DNA from: JALYIM01 sp040003205
Lineage (GTDB): Bacteria; Acidobacteriota; Terriglobia; Terriglobales; Acidobacteriaceae
Reading direction: 5' to 3'
DNA length: 22,392 bases
NCBI GenBank assembly: GCA_040003205.1
Contig: JBDUDA010000020.1
Coordinates: 1-22,392 of the forward strand
Positions 14,457 to 22,392 of this stretch are shown here, piece by piece (the stretch's first letter is position 1; the number at the start of each line of letters is the position of its first letter). The position numbers and the translations under genes were made by a program. A model generated the notes under the pieces. The model was not told the origin of the DNA, made no database searches, and saw only the letters and a program-made list of their open reading frames with translations.

Positions 14457-16602
14457 TTGTCCGGTGCTCCGTGAGATTCTTCCAAAAAACATTGGGCCAC
14501 GAGAGAACGGTGGCGCGCGGCGGTAGGAATGCGGTGATCTCAACCCGGGTCCCGTCACCCGGAGCGCTTACAACTTGTAAAGTCGCAAAGATGCTGGCGG
14601 CGCGTCTCCTCATGCCTCCCAGCCCAAAACCTCGCAGATCGTCCTCTTGCTTGAATCCGACGCCGTCATCGGTAACCAGAAGTCGCACGAGGTTCTTCTG
14701 GTAATGGATCGAGACCTTGATGACGGTCGGATGCGCGTGGCGCACAGAATTGGCGATCGCTTCCTGTCCAATTCGGTAAAGCGTGTCGGTGACGCGGAGG
14801 GGCATAATTCGTACATCACCCGAGCGCGACGTTACGACCTGCACCGTGCCTCCCTCCACCATGCGAAGCGCGCAACGCTCGAGCGCCGTGAGCAGTTCTC
14901 CGGACTGAAGTGATGCTGGACGTAAAGTCGCGATACTTCGGCGCGCCTCTTCATGGCTGTGGCGAGCCAGGTCACTGGCTAAATCCAGTTGCCGATGGAT
15001 GACTGGAAGGTCGCCGGGGACGCCGTTTCGAATGGCCTCAAGCTGAAAGCCGATGCCGGCAAAGCTCTGCGCCAAAGTGTCATGCATTTCATGGGCGAGC
15101 CTCTCACGCTCGTCAGCCACAGCGCGAAGCCTCCAATGCTCGACGCGCCCGTAGAGGAAGTTCATCAATAAGGCGAATATCAAAAAGCCGATCACTATCG
15201 CGACAAGATGTTTGGCACTCCACCAAGGGGGACCGGCGAGCACCTTCAAGTCGTCCGTGGAGCGCAACAGGAGCACAAATGGCGTGAGATTCTGCGTGTA
15301 GCGGGAGTCAACGACGCAAATGCCGCGTAACCGGAGCAGACTGTTTAGCTTGACCTCGTTGAAGAAAAAGTCACCCCGCCCGCGGTTGACGATGGCGCGA
15401 AACGACTCCGGCCCGGCGTCGAAGTCAAGTACGAGGGTGTGATTGGGGCCGTAATGTTTGCCGCGCAACTGGCCTTCGAGTTCAATAAAGTTTGCGTCGA
15501 ACGCGCCGGTTGCGGCTTGGGATGCAGTAACCGATACGGCCGGCATGGGAGAACGCGCCCACAAGAGTCGCACACTAGCGTCCTCGAGCGTCGAACTAAA
15601 GTCGCCCGGATGCGCTCGGCCGTGGACTTCCACCTCGTCTCCGATTTTTAGCGGAGGCTGCTTAGCGTTGGGAATTGACACGCCGCCGGTGGTGTCCTGC
15701 ACAATCAGCGTTGGCGACATGAGAGTGACAACGCCGCGCACGGTTGCGAACTGAGTATTTGAAAACGGGAACAGGCGAAGGCCGCCAATGGGCTGGAAAC
15801 TTTCGTTGGAACCAGATATTCGTTGCTGCTCATTTCGGCTACCCGGTTCCAAGTCAGAAAACTCCGTGCTCTGGGTAGATGGCTGTGCGCTAAAAGATTC
15901 CTGATGAGAAAGCGTTGCCAGCATTTCCACCAGGTCGTTGCGCGCTGCCGAACGAACCACAACGTTTTTCCAAACTCCACCGGAAGAGTACGAGCGCAAA
16001 CCCACACGTCCTGCCTTGATGCAGTCTTTCTCTTTCGCGGCGATGGATGTGACGCTTCCCTGCGAGGGCATAGTAGCCTTCACCACGATCTGGCAATCGT
16101 ATGCCAGCAGTTTCAGGTGGTACCACTGGAATGCCTGAATCCCCCCCTGCGCGAGATCGAGCTTCCGGTTTTCTTCAAGCCACTCGTGGTCGGCTCGGCC
16201 CAACACGAGGGAATTGTCGAGACTGCGCAATCCTGCATAGTATCCCCTGTAAGAGTCCACGCCCTCTTCCTCGTCGCTTGACCGCAGAACCAATCCCGCG
16301 TCGCCCTCGGGTCCGAGCAGCATGACGTCCGCCTCAATAGAGTAGTTGCGCCAATAGGACGAGCCGGCGAGCAGCTTCGCGCCGCGCTCATCCGAGTCGT
16401 TGCGGATTGCGCCGTTTATCAGGTCCCAAGTGCCACCCAATGCAGTCCACTCATCCGCTTTACCGTTCGCGAAAGAGTCGTGGTAAGGCAGGCCGCGCGT
16501 CGGATGATGGAAGTACACAGACAGAGCCAACCCCAGCAGCGCCAGAATCGCCGCAGCCGAAATCGCAAGCCTCAAGTAATAGGGTTGTAGGCGGGCGATC
16601 AT
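14410..16602 (-). CDS. Sensor histidine kinase (HisKA_3 type) with extracytoplasmic lectin-like and OB-like domains
   Basis: A 730-residue membrane kinase. A first membrane helix (about 12-31) is followed by a jelly-roll domain (about 40-218, H-D-S-F-A-N-G to W-K-N-V-V-V-R) resembling the LamG/DUF1080 sugar-binding fold. Next come a linker and an OB-like region (about 285-455, V-R-G-V-V-T-L to L-L-L-R-S-T-D-D-L), then a second helix (about 465-485). The cytoplasmic part has the HisKA_3 box with the phospho-acceptor H507 in H-E-M-H-D-T-L-A-Q. The ATPase domain carries the N-box (Q-E-A-I-A-N-S-V-R-H-A, 613-623), D-D-G-V-G-F (645-650) and G-F-G-L-G-G-M. ATG 16602 overlaps the lipoprotein stop by four bases. 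I infer that it senses sugar, directly or through that lipoprotein. Confidence 0.92.
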   Translation of the reverse strand: MIARLQPYYLRLAISAAAILALLGLALSVYFHHPTRGLPYHDSFANGKADEWTALGGTWDLINGAIRNDSDERGAKLLAGSSYWRNYSIEADVMLLGPEGDAGLVLRSSDEEEGVDSYRGYYAGLRSLDNSLVLGRADHEWLEENRKLDLAQGGIQAFQWYHLKLLAYDCQIVVKATMPSQGSVTSIAAKEKDCIKAGRVGLRSYSSGGVWKNVVVRSAARNDLVEMLATLSHQESFSAQPSTQSTEFSDLEPGSRNEQQRISGSNESFQPIGGLRLFPFSNTQFATVRGVVTLMSPTLIVQDTTGGVSIPNAKQPPLKIGDEVEVHGRAHPGDFSSTLEDASVRLLWARSPMPAVSVTASQAATGAFDANFIELEGQLRGKHYGPNHTLVLDFDAGPESFRAIVNRGRGDFFFNEVKLNSLLRLRGICVVDSRYTQNLTPFVLLLRSTDDLKVLAGPPWWSAKHLVAIVIGFLIFALLMNFLYGRVEHWRLRAVADERERLAHEMHDTLAQSFAGIGFQLEAIRNGVPGDLPVIHRQLDLASDLARHSHEEARRSIATLRPASLQSGELLTALERCALRMVEGGTVQVVTSRSGDVRIMPLRVTDTLYRIGQEAIANSVRHAHPTVIKVSIHYQKNLVRLLVTDDGVGFKQEDDLRGFGLGGMRRRAASIFATLQVVSAPGDGTRVEITAFLPPRATVLSWPNVFWKNLTEHRTNVEEPRRQHQNSYRG

Positions 16603-17615
16603 TGGAGCGTCTTACTTCCTTTCCAGGAGCCGGGTTTCCACTCCATCGAAGTCAGGCGGCGAATTTCGGGAGTGTCTATATTCTGGCGGGTGGCGAGAGC
16701 AGGCTGAAGTTTGATAGAAGAAGGCATTGGACGTCCAAGGCGTTCGGCACCAATAAGGTCCACCGCGAGCTCGCCCATCGCTCTCGTATCTTGCATGATG
16801 GCTGAATCGAAGCTCTCAGTGTCGAAGGGAAGAGCTCCATCCGGATCGAACCCAATGACTTTGCCTCTGCGACCTAACGGCATCATTCCAAGAGCCGAGA
16901 TTGCGCCTCGGGCTGAGGCCCACATCAGTCCAACGACGACCTCAACCTCCGGATCATTTCTCAATGTTTCCTCAGCAATCTGTTGTTCGTGGAGAATGTT
17001 GAACGCCCCTCTTCGCATCGTGACGTGAATGCTGGGATAGTTCTGAGCAAGGAACAGTTCAAAACTGCGCGCGCGAATCATGATCCCGGTGATATCTGGA
17101 TTCACGCCGAGAACCACGACTGAGCCCTTTCCATGAAGCAGGTCGGCGACACGTTGGGCCGCGAGGCGGCCTCCCGCCTCATCATCATTCAGGACGTAGG
17201 AGAGCCTGCCTCCACCGGGAATCGCCAGTTGCGAACTGACGACGACTGTGGGAATCCCAGCCTCCATCGCGCGGTGAACCGGAGTGATCAGGGCCAACGC
17301 CTGATCCGGGGCGAGCACGAGTCCCTGATAACGTCTCCTGGTAATTTGCTCAACCAGAGCAATCTGCGCTTCCACGTCATCCTCCCGAGTGGGCGCGTTC
17401 CAATAGATACGGGCACCAATTTTCGCGGCGGCTGTGTCGGCGCCTCGATGGGCCGGTTCCCAGAGCCCCGTTCCCGAGGTGCGAGGAATGAGCGCGATTG
17501 TCGGGCCAGTATCCGAATGGCAGCCGACCGAGAGCATCACAGCTGTGCTCGCCAGCGAAAGCAAACAAGCGAGGGCAACTACCCCCCAACCTCGAGGTGT
17601 TACCTGAGTAAACAT
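16599..17615 (-). CDS. Periplasmic sugar-binding lipoprotein (Peripla_BP_4 type), sensory
   Basis: A 338-residue protein related to ribose-type binding proteins. A hydrophobic N-terminus leads to a lipobox-like L-S-V-G-C, with lipidation likely at C32. It is followed by the two-lobed fold: T-I-A-L-I-P-R-T-S-G-T-G-L-W-E-P, Y-Q-G-L-V-L-A-P-D, I-P-T-V-V-V-S-S-Q, G-S-V-V-V-L-G-V-N-P-D and V-I-G-F-D-P-D-G. No ABC permease or ATPase gene is nearby. Instead it is coupled (ATGA) to the histidine kinase, so it probably presents a ligand to the kinase rather than feeding a transporter. It is divergent from the receptor gene across a 179-base control region. Confidence 0.88.
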   Translation of the reverse strand: MFTQVTPRGWGVVALACLLSLASTAVMLSVGCHSDTGPTIALIPRTSGTGLWEPAHRGADTAAAKIGARIYWNAPTREDDVEAQIALVEQITRRRYQGLVLAPDQALALITPVHRAMEAGIPTVVVSSQLAIPGGGRLSYVLNDDEAGGRLAAQRVADLLHGKGSVVVLGVNPDITGIMIRARSFELFLAQNYPSIHVTMRRGAFNILHEQQIAEETLRNDPEVEVVVGLMWASARGAISALGMMPLGRRGKVIGFDPDGALPFDTESFDSAIMQDTRAMGELAVDLIGAERLGRPMPSSIKLQPALATRQNIDTPEIRRLTSMEWKPGSWKGSKTLQ

Positions 17616-17671
17616 TAGGGTCGGTAGGCCAAACTGGAATTTAGCGTTGAAACTACAGGACGAAATTTCAT

Positions 17672-17689
17672 ATAGTCCATTTGCACTAC
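17672..17689. promoter_or_regulatory. Shared 18-base element in the lipoprotein/receptor control region
   Basis: ATAGTCCATTTGCACTAC repeats the element at 13743-13760 at 14 of 18 positions, including nine identical leading bases. It lies 57 bases upstream of the sensory lipoprotein start (minus strand) and about 105 bases upstream of the receptor start (plus strand). It is a candidate response-regulator site. Confidence 0.4.
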
Positions 17690-17756
17690 GCGGGGGTGGT
17701 TCATGTTGCTCAGGCGGTTGAATTGAAACAATTATAGGCTCCCCGCGGTTAGCAAT

Positions 17757-17770
17757 TGTAACCGATTACA
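17757..17770. promoter_or_regulatory. LacI-family operator upstream of the TonB-dependent receptor
   Basis: TGTAACCGATTACA fits the LacI-type palindrome TGTAANCGNTTACA at all fixed positions, with the central CG expected for the family. It ends 24 bases before the receptor ATG and 13 bases before its GAGGTGA ribosome site, a position that would block transcription when bound. A second symmetry, CGGTTA (17746-17751) with TAACCG (17759-17764), overlaps its left half. The LacI-type protein at 10331-11431 is the only one in the window and the obvious candidate ligand. Confidence 0.7.
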
Positions 17771-17794
17771 TCCTTCAAAGGTTGAGGTGATTGC

Positions 17795-20700
17795 ATGAAA
17801 CGATTTAGGTCGGCTAGTCTTGTGCTGGGTATTTTCCTGGTCTTTTCCAGCTTGACGTTTGCCCAATTCAGCAGCGGGCTGCAAGGAAATGTAACCGATC
17901 CCAGTGGCGCCGGCATCCCCAAGGTTCAGATCACCTTAAAAAACCTCGCGACCGGAGTCATTGTTAATGACGCGACCGACGACACGGGCGCCTACCATTT
18001 CTCCAGTTTGCCGCCCTCGAATTATGAGCTTTCCGCGTCGGCGCCAAATTTTCAAGCTGAGACGGTGAAGGTCACGATTTTTACAGGCCAGGTGTCTGCT
18101 TTCAATTTCAAGATGGCCATCGCAACGAGTAGCACAACTGTCTCCGTTACCACCGAGGCTCCGACCATTGATGTGTCCGACTCTCGCTTGCAAACGACGA
18201 TCAGCACCGAGCAACTGCAAGACCTTCCGGTAGCAGGTCGAAATTTCTTCAACCTGGTTGCGGTTGCTCCGGGAATCACGGGACACGGGGCGGTTGGCGG
18301 CGGAGCTCCCGCAGATCAGCAAGACAACTTCGGAACTGAGAAAACTGTGGACGCCAGCGGAAACGGCCGCAACTCCAGCGGAAACCAGTTCACGATTGAC
18401 GGCTTGAACATCACCAGCAACATTCTTCAGGGCACCGCGAACCTGACTCCGAATGCGGATTCCATTCGAGAGCTGACAGTTCAGACCAACCTTTTCAATG
18501 TCGAACACGGGCGCGGAAGTTCCGTCCAAATCGAAATGACTACGAAATCCGGCACCAACAAGTACCACGGCACCGGGTCCTACTTTTTCACGAATCAGAA
18601 TCTCTGGGCGCGATCGCGCTTCCAAACCACCGACTACCAGCCATTCAAGAAGGGCGATGTAACCGGAACTTTCGGCGGGCCAATTATCAAGAACCACACC
18701 TTCGGGTTTGCGTCCGTGGAGCTGTTGCGAGGGCAGATTTCCCAGGCTGCTTCGCCTCATACGGTTGAGAGCCCGGAATTTGTCCAGTTCGCCCAGTCAG
18801 CCTTCCCCGGCACCATCGGCACCAGCTTGCTCAATACCTACCCGCTTTTTGACACAAAATTCATCAGCGTGTTACAGACCGCGCAACAGGCTTTCGGCTC
18901 CGGCTGCGGAACTCCTTCGACAGGAAATATTCCTTGTAACCTGCCGGTCATTGACAGCGTGTCATTCAAGCCGAGCCCGTTTCGCAATGCCATCCAATAC
19001 AATGTCCGGCTCGACCAGTATTTCAGCAAAGACCGCCTGTACTTCAGCTTGTACAGAACCGATTTAGACACGGAGAATATTGCGATCCGCCAGGGTTTTC
19101 ACGATGTGCCAAACAACAACACCAAGGCATACCAAATCGGCTATACGCACATTTTTTCGGCCAACTTGATAAACGACTTCGGCTACGGCCAGATCCGCGT
19201 TCAAGGGAGTAGCGGATTTTCGAAGAATATACCGTTCCACGTTCCGGACATCGGGATTGACAATCAAGAAGGCATTAACGGTCCCTGGGGACCGGCAACT
19301 TTCATTCAAAACAATTACAACTGGCGCGATGTTGTCAGCCTGGTGAAGAGTAAACACTCGTTCAAGTTCGGATACGAGTTCTGGAAAGGCGACGACGATG
19401 CTCGCTTCGCGGGCCCATATTATCGGCCTCACTTCCAGTTCGCGAATTTGCTGGCTTTAGTGCAGGACAATCCAACCCTCGAGAGCGGGGTCAACTTCAA
19501 TCCGCTCACCGGAAAAGTAGCCGATGGCGCGTATCGCCATTTACTCAACACCCACGGAATCTTTGTTCAAGACGAATGGAGAGTTAAATCGAATCTGACT
19601 CTTACTCTGGGAATTCGCTGGGATGACTATGGCAACCCTTATCCAGATTCAAAGACCGGGCAAGAAGGCAACGTATTTCTTGCAAGCGGAAATAATTTAG
19701 ATACTCGCGTGGCCAATGCCTCAGTCAGAGCTGTCAAACACACCTACGCCGGGCGGCTCAACAATAACTGGAGCCCTCGCATGGGGTTCGCGTATGACCC
19801 TAGTAGCGCTGGGAAGATGGTATTCCGCGGTGGCTTTGGTCTTTACCATAACTGGATTCCATTGGGTGAAGATAATAGAGTCCGACAGAACCCGCCTGGT
19901 CTGGTAACACCGACGTTCCGACAAGGTGACCCCATCCCGCCGCTGTTTGCGCTCGGTACCACTGATGTGGTTCCGTTTGGATTTCCGTTTCCAACGATTC
20001 CAATAGGGGCCTTGGACTCTCATGGAGGGTTGGTCGGTATCCGCGCGCAGGCCAATGGCATTGACCCCAACATCAAGGCTGACAGCTCGCTGATCTATTC
20101 CTTTGGAGTGGAGCGACAACTTCCAGCACGCCTGGTAGCCAGCGCAACTTATAGCGGCTCCTACACCTACAACGGAATAATCGGTAGCGACGTCAACCGG
20201 TTCGCCGGTGACCTGCTTGATGGCACACTGGACCGGCTGAATCCGAGTTTCGGAACCATGTACTACGAATTCAACGGGAACAAGATCAAGTACAACGCCG
20301 GAATCTTTGCGGTCCGGCAGACAGTGAGAGGCGCCTCGTGGCAAGCGTCCTACACGTTGTCGCGTGTCACGGACTACGGACAACAAGGTTCTCGCGTTAA
20401 CCGAGACCCAGCGTATTCGGTCCCGACTCAACACAACCTCAGTCAATACGAGGCCCCGGCCGATTGGGATGCAACCCATCGCTTCACTCTCTCGGGGACG
20501 TACGAGTTTCCATCGCCTCCGCAGCGATTCTTGAAGCCGGTTTTGGGTGGCTGGGAGATTGCTTCCGTGGCGATTCTGCAGTCGGGAAACCCGATGACCA
20601 TTTTCAACGGAACTGATTTTTCGAACGGGGGCGACTTTAATGCTGATGGCGTAAATTATGACTTCCCCAACCGGCCTTCAGCCAGCCTGTCGAGTTTCTC

Positions 20701-21016
20701 GCGGCAGCAGTACATCAACGGCATCGCACCTGCCTCGGCCTTTGGGATTCCGACTCCCGGAACGGAAGGTAATCTGAAGCGAGCGACCTACCGCAACCCG
20801 GGTTTCATCAATGTTGACGCCAGCATGATCAAGAATAACCGCTTTCACTTGTGGGATGACGAATTGAATCTGCAACTGCGGTTTGAGTTCTTCAACGTTC
20901 TGAATCGAGTGAATTTACAGAACATTCACTCCGATCTGAACGATCCACAGTTTGGTAAGTCCACCGACACTTATGCGCCGCGTGTAATCCAGCTTGGGGC
21001 GCGGCTTGTTTTCTGA
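17795..21016 (+). CDS. TonB-dependent receptor with carboxypeptidase-regulatory-like domain (Oar-like outer membrane protein)
   Basis: A 1073-residue outer membrane protein. A signal peptide (1-23, ending T-F-A) is followed by a CarboxypepD_reg-like beta domain (about 27-110, G-N-V-T-D-P-S-G-A-G-I-P to Y-E-L-S-A-S-A). Next is the plug (Q-D-L-P-V-A-G-R-N-F, D-G-L-N-I, N-V-E-H-G-R-G-S) and a long beta-barrel ending in an aromatic residue (L-G-A-R-L-V-F), as outer membrane proteins require. The start is backed by GAGGTGA five bases upstream. This receptor type is abundant in Acidobacteriota and takes up large ligands, often glycan fragments, in place of SusC/D pairs. The neighbouring arabinofuranosidases and sugar sensor suggest an arabinose-containing glycan as ligand. 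Confidence 0.93.
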   Translation: MKRFRSASLVLGIFLVFSSLTFAQFSSGLQGNVTDPSGAGIPKVQITLKNLATGVIVNDATDDTGAYHFSSLPPSNYELSASAPNFQAETVKVTIFTGQVSAFNFKMAIATSSTTVSVTTEAPTIDVSDSRLQTTISTEQLQDLPVAGRNFFNLVAVAPGITGHGAVGGGAPADQQDNFGTEKTVDASGNGRNSSGNQFTIDGLNITSNILQGTANLTPNADSIRELTVQTNLFNVEHGRGSSVQIEMTTKSGTNKYHGTGSYFFTNQNLWARSRFQTTDYQPFKKGDVTGTFGGPIIKNHTFGFASVELLRGQISQAASPHTVESPEFVQFAQSAFPGTIGTSLLNTYPLFDTKFISVLQTAQQAFGSGCGTPSTGNIPCNLPVIDSVSFKPSPFRNAIQYNVRLDQYFSKDRLYFSLYRTDLDTENIAIRQGFHDVPNNNTKAYQIGYTHIFSANLINDFGYGQIRVQGSSGFSKNIPFHVPDIGIDNQEGINGPWGPATFIQNNYNWRDVVSLVKSKHSFKFGYEFWKGDDDARFAGPYYRPHFQFANLLALVQDNPTLESGVNFNPLTGKVADGAYRHLLNTHGIFVQDEWRVKSNLTLTLGIRWDDYGNPYPDSKTGQEGNVFLASGNNLDTRVANASVRAVKHTYAGRLNNNWSPRMGFAYDPSSAGKMVFRGGFGLYHNWIPLGEDNRVRQNPPGLVTPTFRQGDPIPPLFALGTTDVVPFGFPFPTIPIGALDSHGGLVGIRAQANGIDPNIKADSSLIYSFGVERQLPARLVASATYSGSYTYNGIIGSDVNRFAGDLLDGTLDRLNPSFGTMYYEFNGNKIKYNAGIFAVRQTVRGASWQASYTLSRVTDYGQQGSRVNRDPAYSVPTQHNLSQYEAPADWDATHRFTLSGTYEFPSPPQRFLKPVLGGWEIASVAILQSGNPMTIFNGTDFSNGGDFNADGVNYDFPNRPSASLSSFSRQQYINGIAPASAFGIPTPGTEGNLKRATYRNPGFINVDASMIKNNRFHLWDDELNLQLRFEFFNVLNRVNLQNIHSDLNDPQFGKSTDTYAPRVIQLGARLVF

Positions 21017-21019
21017 GTT

Positions 21020-21056
21020 GAGCGGGGCAGGCGCGATCTTGCGCCCGCCCCCGCTC
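21020..21056 (+). terminator. Strong GC-rich hairpin after the receptor gene
   Basis: GAGCGGGG...GCGC, loop GATCTT, GCGC...CCCCGCTC forms a long, nearly perfect stem four bases after the receptor stop. It lacks a following U-tract, so it may be a Rho-assisted terminator, a 3' mRNA stabiliser or an attenuator that lowers expression of the TPR gene starting 25 bases further on. Confidence 0.65.
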
Positions 21057-21080
21057 ATGCGGATTGTGTAAGCTAACAAA

Positions 21081-22392
21081 GTGCGAATTGCTTTATTAAT
21101 TGTGAGCCTAGTTCTTATTTCCGGGGACCTATGCGCACAAGCTGACGGCCCTGCCTTCAACCCGCAGCGAATGTTAGACGAAGTCGAACTGAACCTAAAG
21201 CAGCAGCCAAATAATCCCAGGCTTCTGGCCGCTCGAGGAGCGTCGTTGGCAGCCTTACACCGGGATGAGGAGGCACTGGAGAGTTTTAACCGCTCCCTTG
21301 CGATTTCGCCGAAGTTTCTGGCGGCACTCGAAGGCGCCGCCGAAATAAGCTATCGAACGCATGGCAAGAAGACGATGGAATATCTTGCGCGCATCTTCGA
21401 GCAGGACCCCCAAAACTTGACGGCTCATGCTATGGCGGGCGAGGTCTCCTTCGAGAAGGGAGACTGTGCCTGCGCCGACCGCCATTTTGCTGCAGCGGGA
21501 GAAGAATCCACTAAAGATGCGGTTGCGTTGCAGCACTGGGGCGAATGTCAGCTCAAGACTGGAGATGCGCATTCTGCGTCTGCTCATTTGCAAGCAGCCT
21601 CAGCGATGGCGCCGCAGGACCGCCGTCTTCAATTCGAGCTCGGACTGGCGCTCTTTTTGGAGCAGCAATATGCTCAGGCGCTGGAAGCAATCAAAACAAT
21701 TCCCGAAGATGCGAAGACCCTCAACCTGGCTGGGAACATCTACGCAGCACAAGAAAAACTTAGCGAAGCGATTGCGTCCTTCCGGCGGGCTACGGAGTTA
21801 GCCCCCAGAGACGAACAGAATTATGTGGACCTGGCTTCGCTCTGTTTGGAACATCAGTCATTCGAAGTAGCTCGGGATGTAGTCAACGCAGGCATTGCGA
21901 ACATTCCGGATTCGGCGGCACTTTTCACCTTGAGGGGTGCGATCGCCGCACAGACCTCGGATCTCGAACAATCTGGTGCGGACTTCGAGCAGGCCCGACG
22001 CCTGCAGCCCAACGCCAGTTATGGCGATGTCGGTCTTTCGCTGCTTCTCCGCCAGCAGGACCAGATTGATAAAGCCGCGACGCTGATCCGAAAACGTCTG
22101 GCGCAAAATCCCAGCGATGCGCGCCTGAGCTTTCTGTTGGCCGATCTGCTGCTGCAAAATTCCAACGCTGACGAACGCAGCCATAAGGAGGAAGCGGAGC
22201 GCCTGTTGAGGAAAGCCATCCATCTTGATCCCAAGTTGGCGAAGGCGCATGCAGCCCTCGGGAAATTACTCTTACAGTCCAACAGACCTGATGCGGCGGC
22301 TGCTGAACTGAAACGCGCGCTTGACGAGGACCCAGCGGACCGCGTGGCTCTCAATCAATATATTTTGGCCATGAAGCGACTCGGTCGAATTG
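21081..22392 (+). CDS. Secreted tetratricopeptide-repeat protein (cut by right edge)
   Basis: The frame is open for 437 codons from GTG 21081 to the window end. A short signal peptide (V-R-I-A-L-L-I-V-S-L-V-L-I-S-G..., likely cut after C-A-Q) is followed by at least ten helical TPR-like repeats. These carry the usual spacing of small and aromatic residues, such as A-L-x-x-F-x-R-S-L-x-I-S-P and A-I-A-S-F-R-R-A-T-E-L-A-P. TPR arrays are protein-binding scaffolds, and this one would work in the periplasm. Secreted TPR proteins often follow such receptors in Acidobacteriota and may carry a further C-terminal domain beyond the edge. No clear Shine-Dalgarno precedes the GTG, so the exact start is less certain than the frame. 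Confidence 0.85.
   Translation, partial: MRIALLIVSLVLISGDLCAQADGPAFNPQRMLDEVELNLKQQPNNPRLLAARGASLAALHRDEEALESFNRSLAISPKFLAALEGAAEISYRTHGKKTMEYLARIFEQDPQNLTAHAMAGEVSFEKGDCACADRHFAAAGEESTKDAVALQHWGECQLKTGDAHSASAHLQAASAMAPQDRRLQFELGLALFLEQQYAQALEAIKTIPEDAKTLNLAGNIYAAQEKLSEAIASFRRATELAPRDEQNYVDLASLCLEHQSFEVARDVVNAGIANIPDSAALFTLRGAIAAQTSDLEQSGADFEQARRLQPNASYGDVGLSLLLRQQDQIDKAATLIRKRLAQNPSDARLSFLLADLLLQNSNADERSHKEEAERLLRKAIHLDPKLAKAHAALGKLLLQSNRPDAAAAELKRALDEDPADRVALNQYILAMKRLGRI

Noticed and set aside
14457..14558. 34-codon N-terminal extension of the response regulator
   Set aside because: It lies inside the kinase gene, is unlike receiver-domain sequence, and ATG 14456 places the receiver domain normally.
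17936..18760. 274-codon minus-strand open frame opposite the receptor gene
   Set aside because: It lies wholly antisense to a well-supported receptor gene, and its translation has no family-like pattern.
19721..20479. 252-codon minus-strand open frame opposite the receptor gene
   Set aside because: Antisense shadow of the beta-barrel coding sequence, with no ribosome site or recognisable domain.

Overview
The window most likely comes from an uncultured or soil Acidobacteriota chromosome. The evidence is a roughly 1,070-residue TonB-dependent receptor with an N-terminal carboxypeptidase-regulatory-like domain, a small secreted protein with a V-G-C-L motif, a lipoprotein/histidine kinase/NarL-type regulator cassette beside the receptor, and moderate GC content. 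This assignment rests on gene style only. I see no rRNA, tRNA, CRISPR array, insertion sequence or phage gene.

Left part (1-7514): a lipid-modification neighbourhood. On the minus strand a tightly overlapping operon reads fatty acid desaturase, FAD-dependent amine-oxidase-like protein, DUF1365 protein and cyclopropane-fatty-acid-synthase-type methyltransferase, which runs off the left edge. Divergent from it on the plus strand are a frameshifted DUF2062 gene and then, after a small secreted protein on the other strand, DUF427, a short-chain dehydrogenase lacking the catalytic tyrosine, a 63-residue membrane peptide, DUF2177 and DUF1295. The FAD protein, DUF1365 and the methyltransferase are the set associated in proteobacteria with modified (methylated, furan) membrane fatty acids and singlet-oxygen stress. 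The window therefore holds a plausible acidobacterial version with extra partners.

Middle (7515-8142): about 630 bases between convergent transcription units with no convincing gene, only a small perfect hairpin.

Right part (8143-22392): an arabinoside-utilisation locus. In minus-strand order of transcription it reads periplasmic sugar-binding lipoprotein, sensor histidine kinase with a lectin-like sensor domain, NarL-type response regulator, Tat-exported GH127 beta-L-arabinofuranosidase, LacI-type repressor and secreted GH51 alpha-L-arabinofuranosidase. Divergent from the lipoprotein is the TonB-dependent receptor, followed by a strong hairpin and a secreted TPR protein cut by the right edge. 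A perfect LacI-type operator lies just before the receptor's ribosome binding site, a half-matching one lies before the GH51 gene, and an 18-base element is shared by the GH127 and lipoprotein upstream regions. I infer that the receptor imports an arabinose-containing glycan, the two hydrolases release arabinose, and both the LacI repressor and the three-component sensor control the locus.
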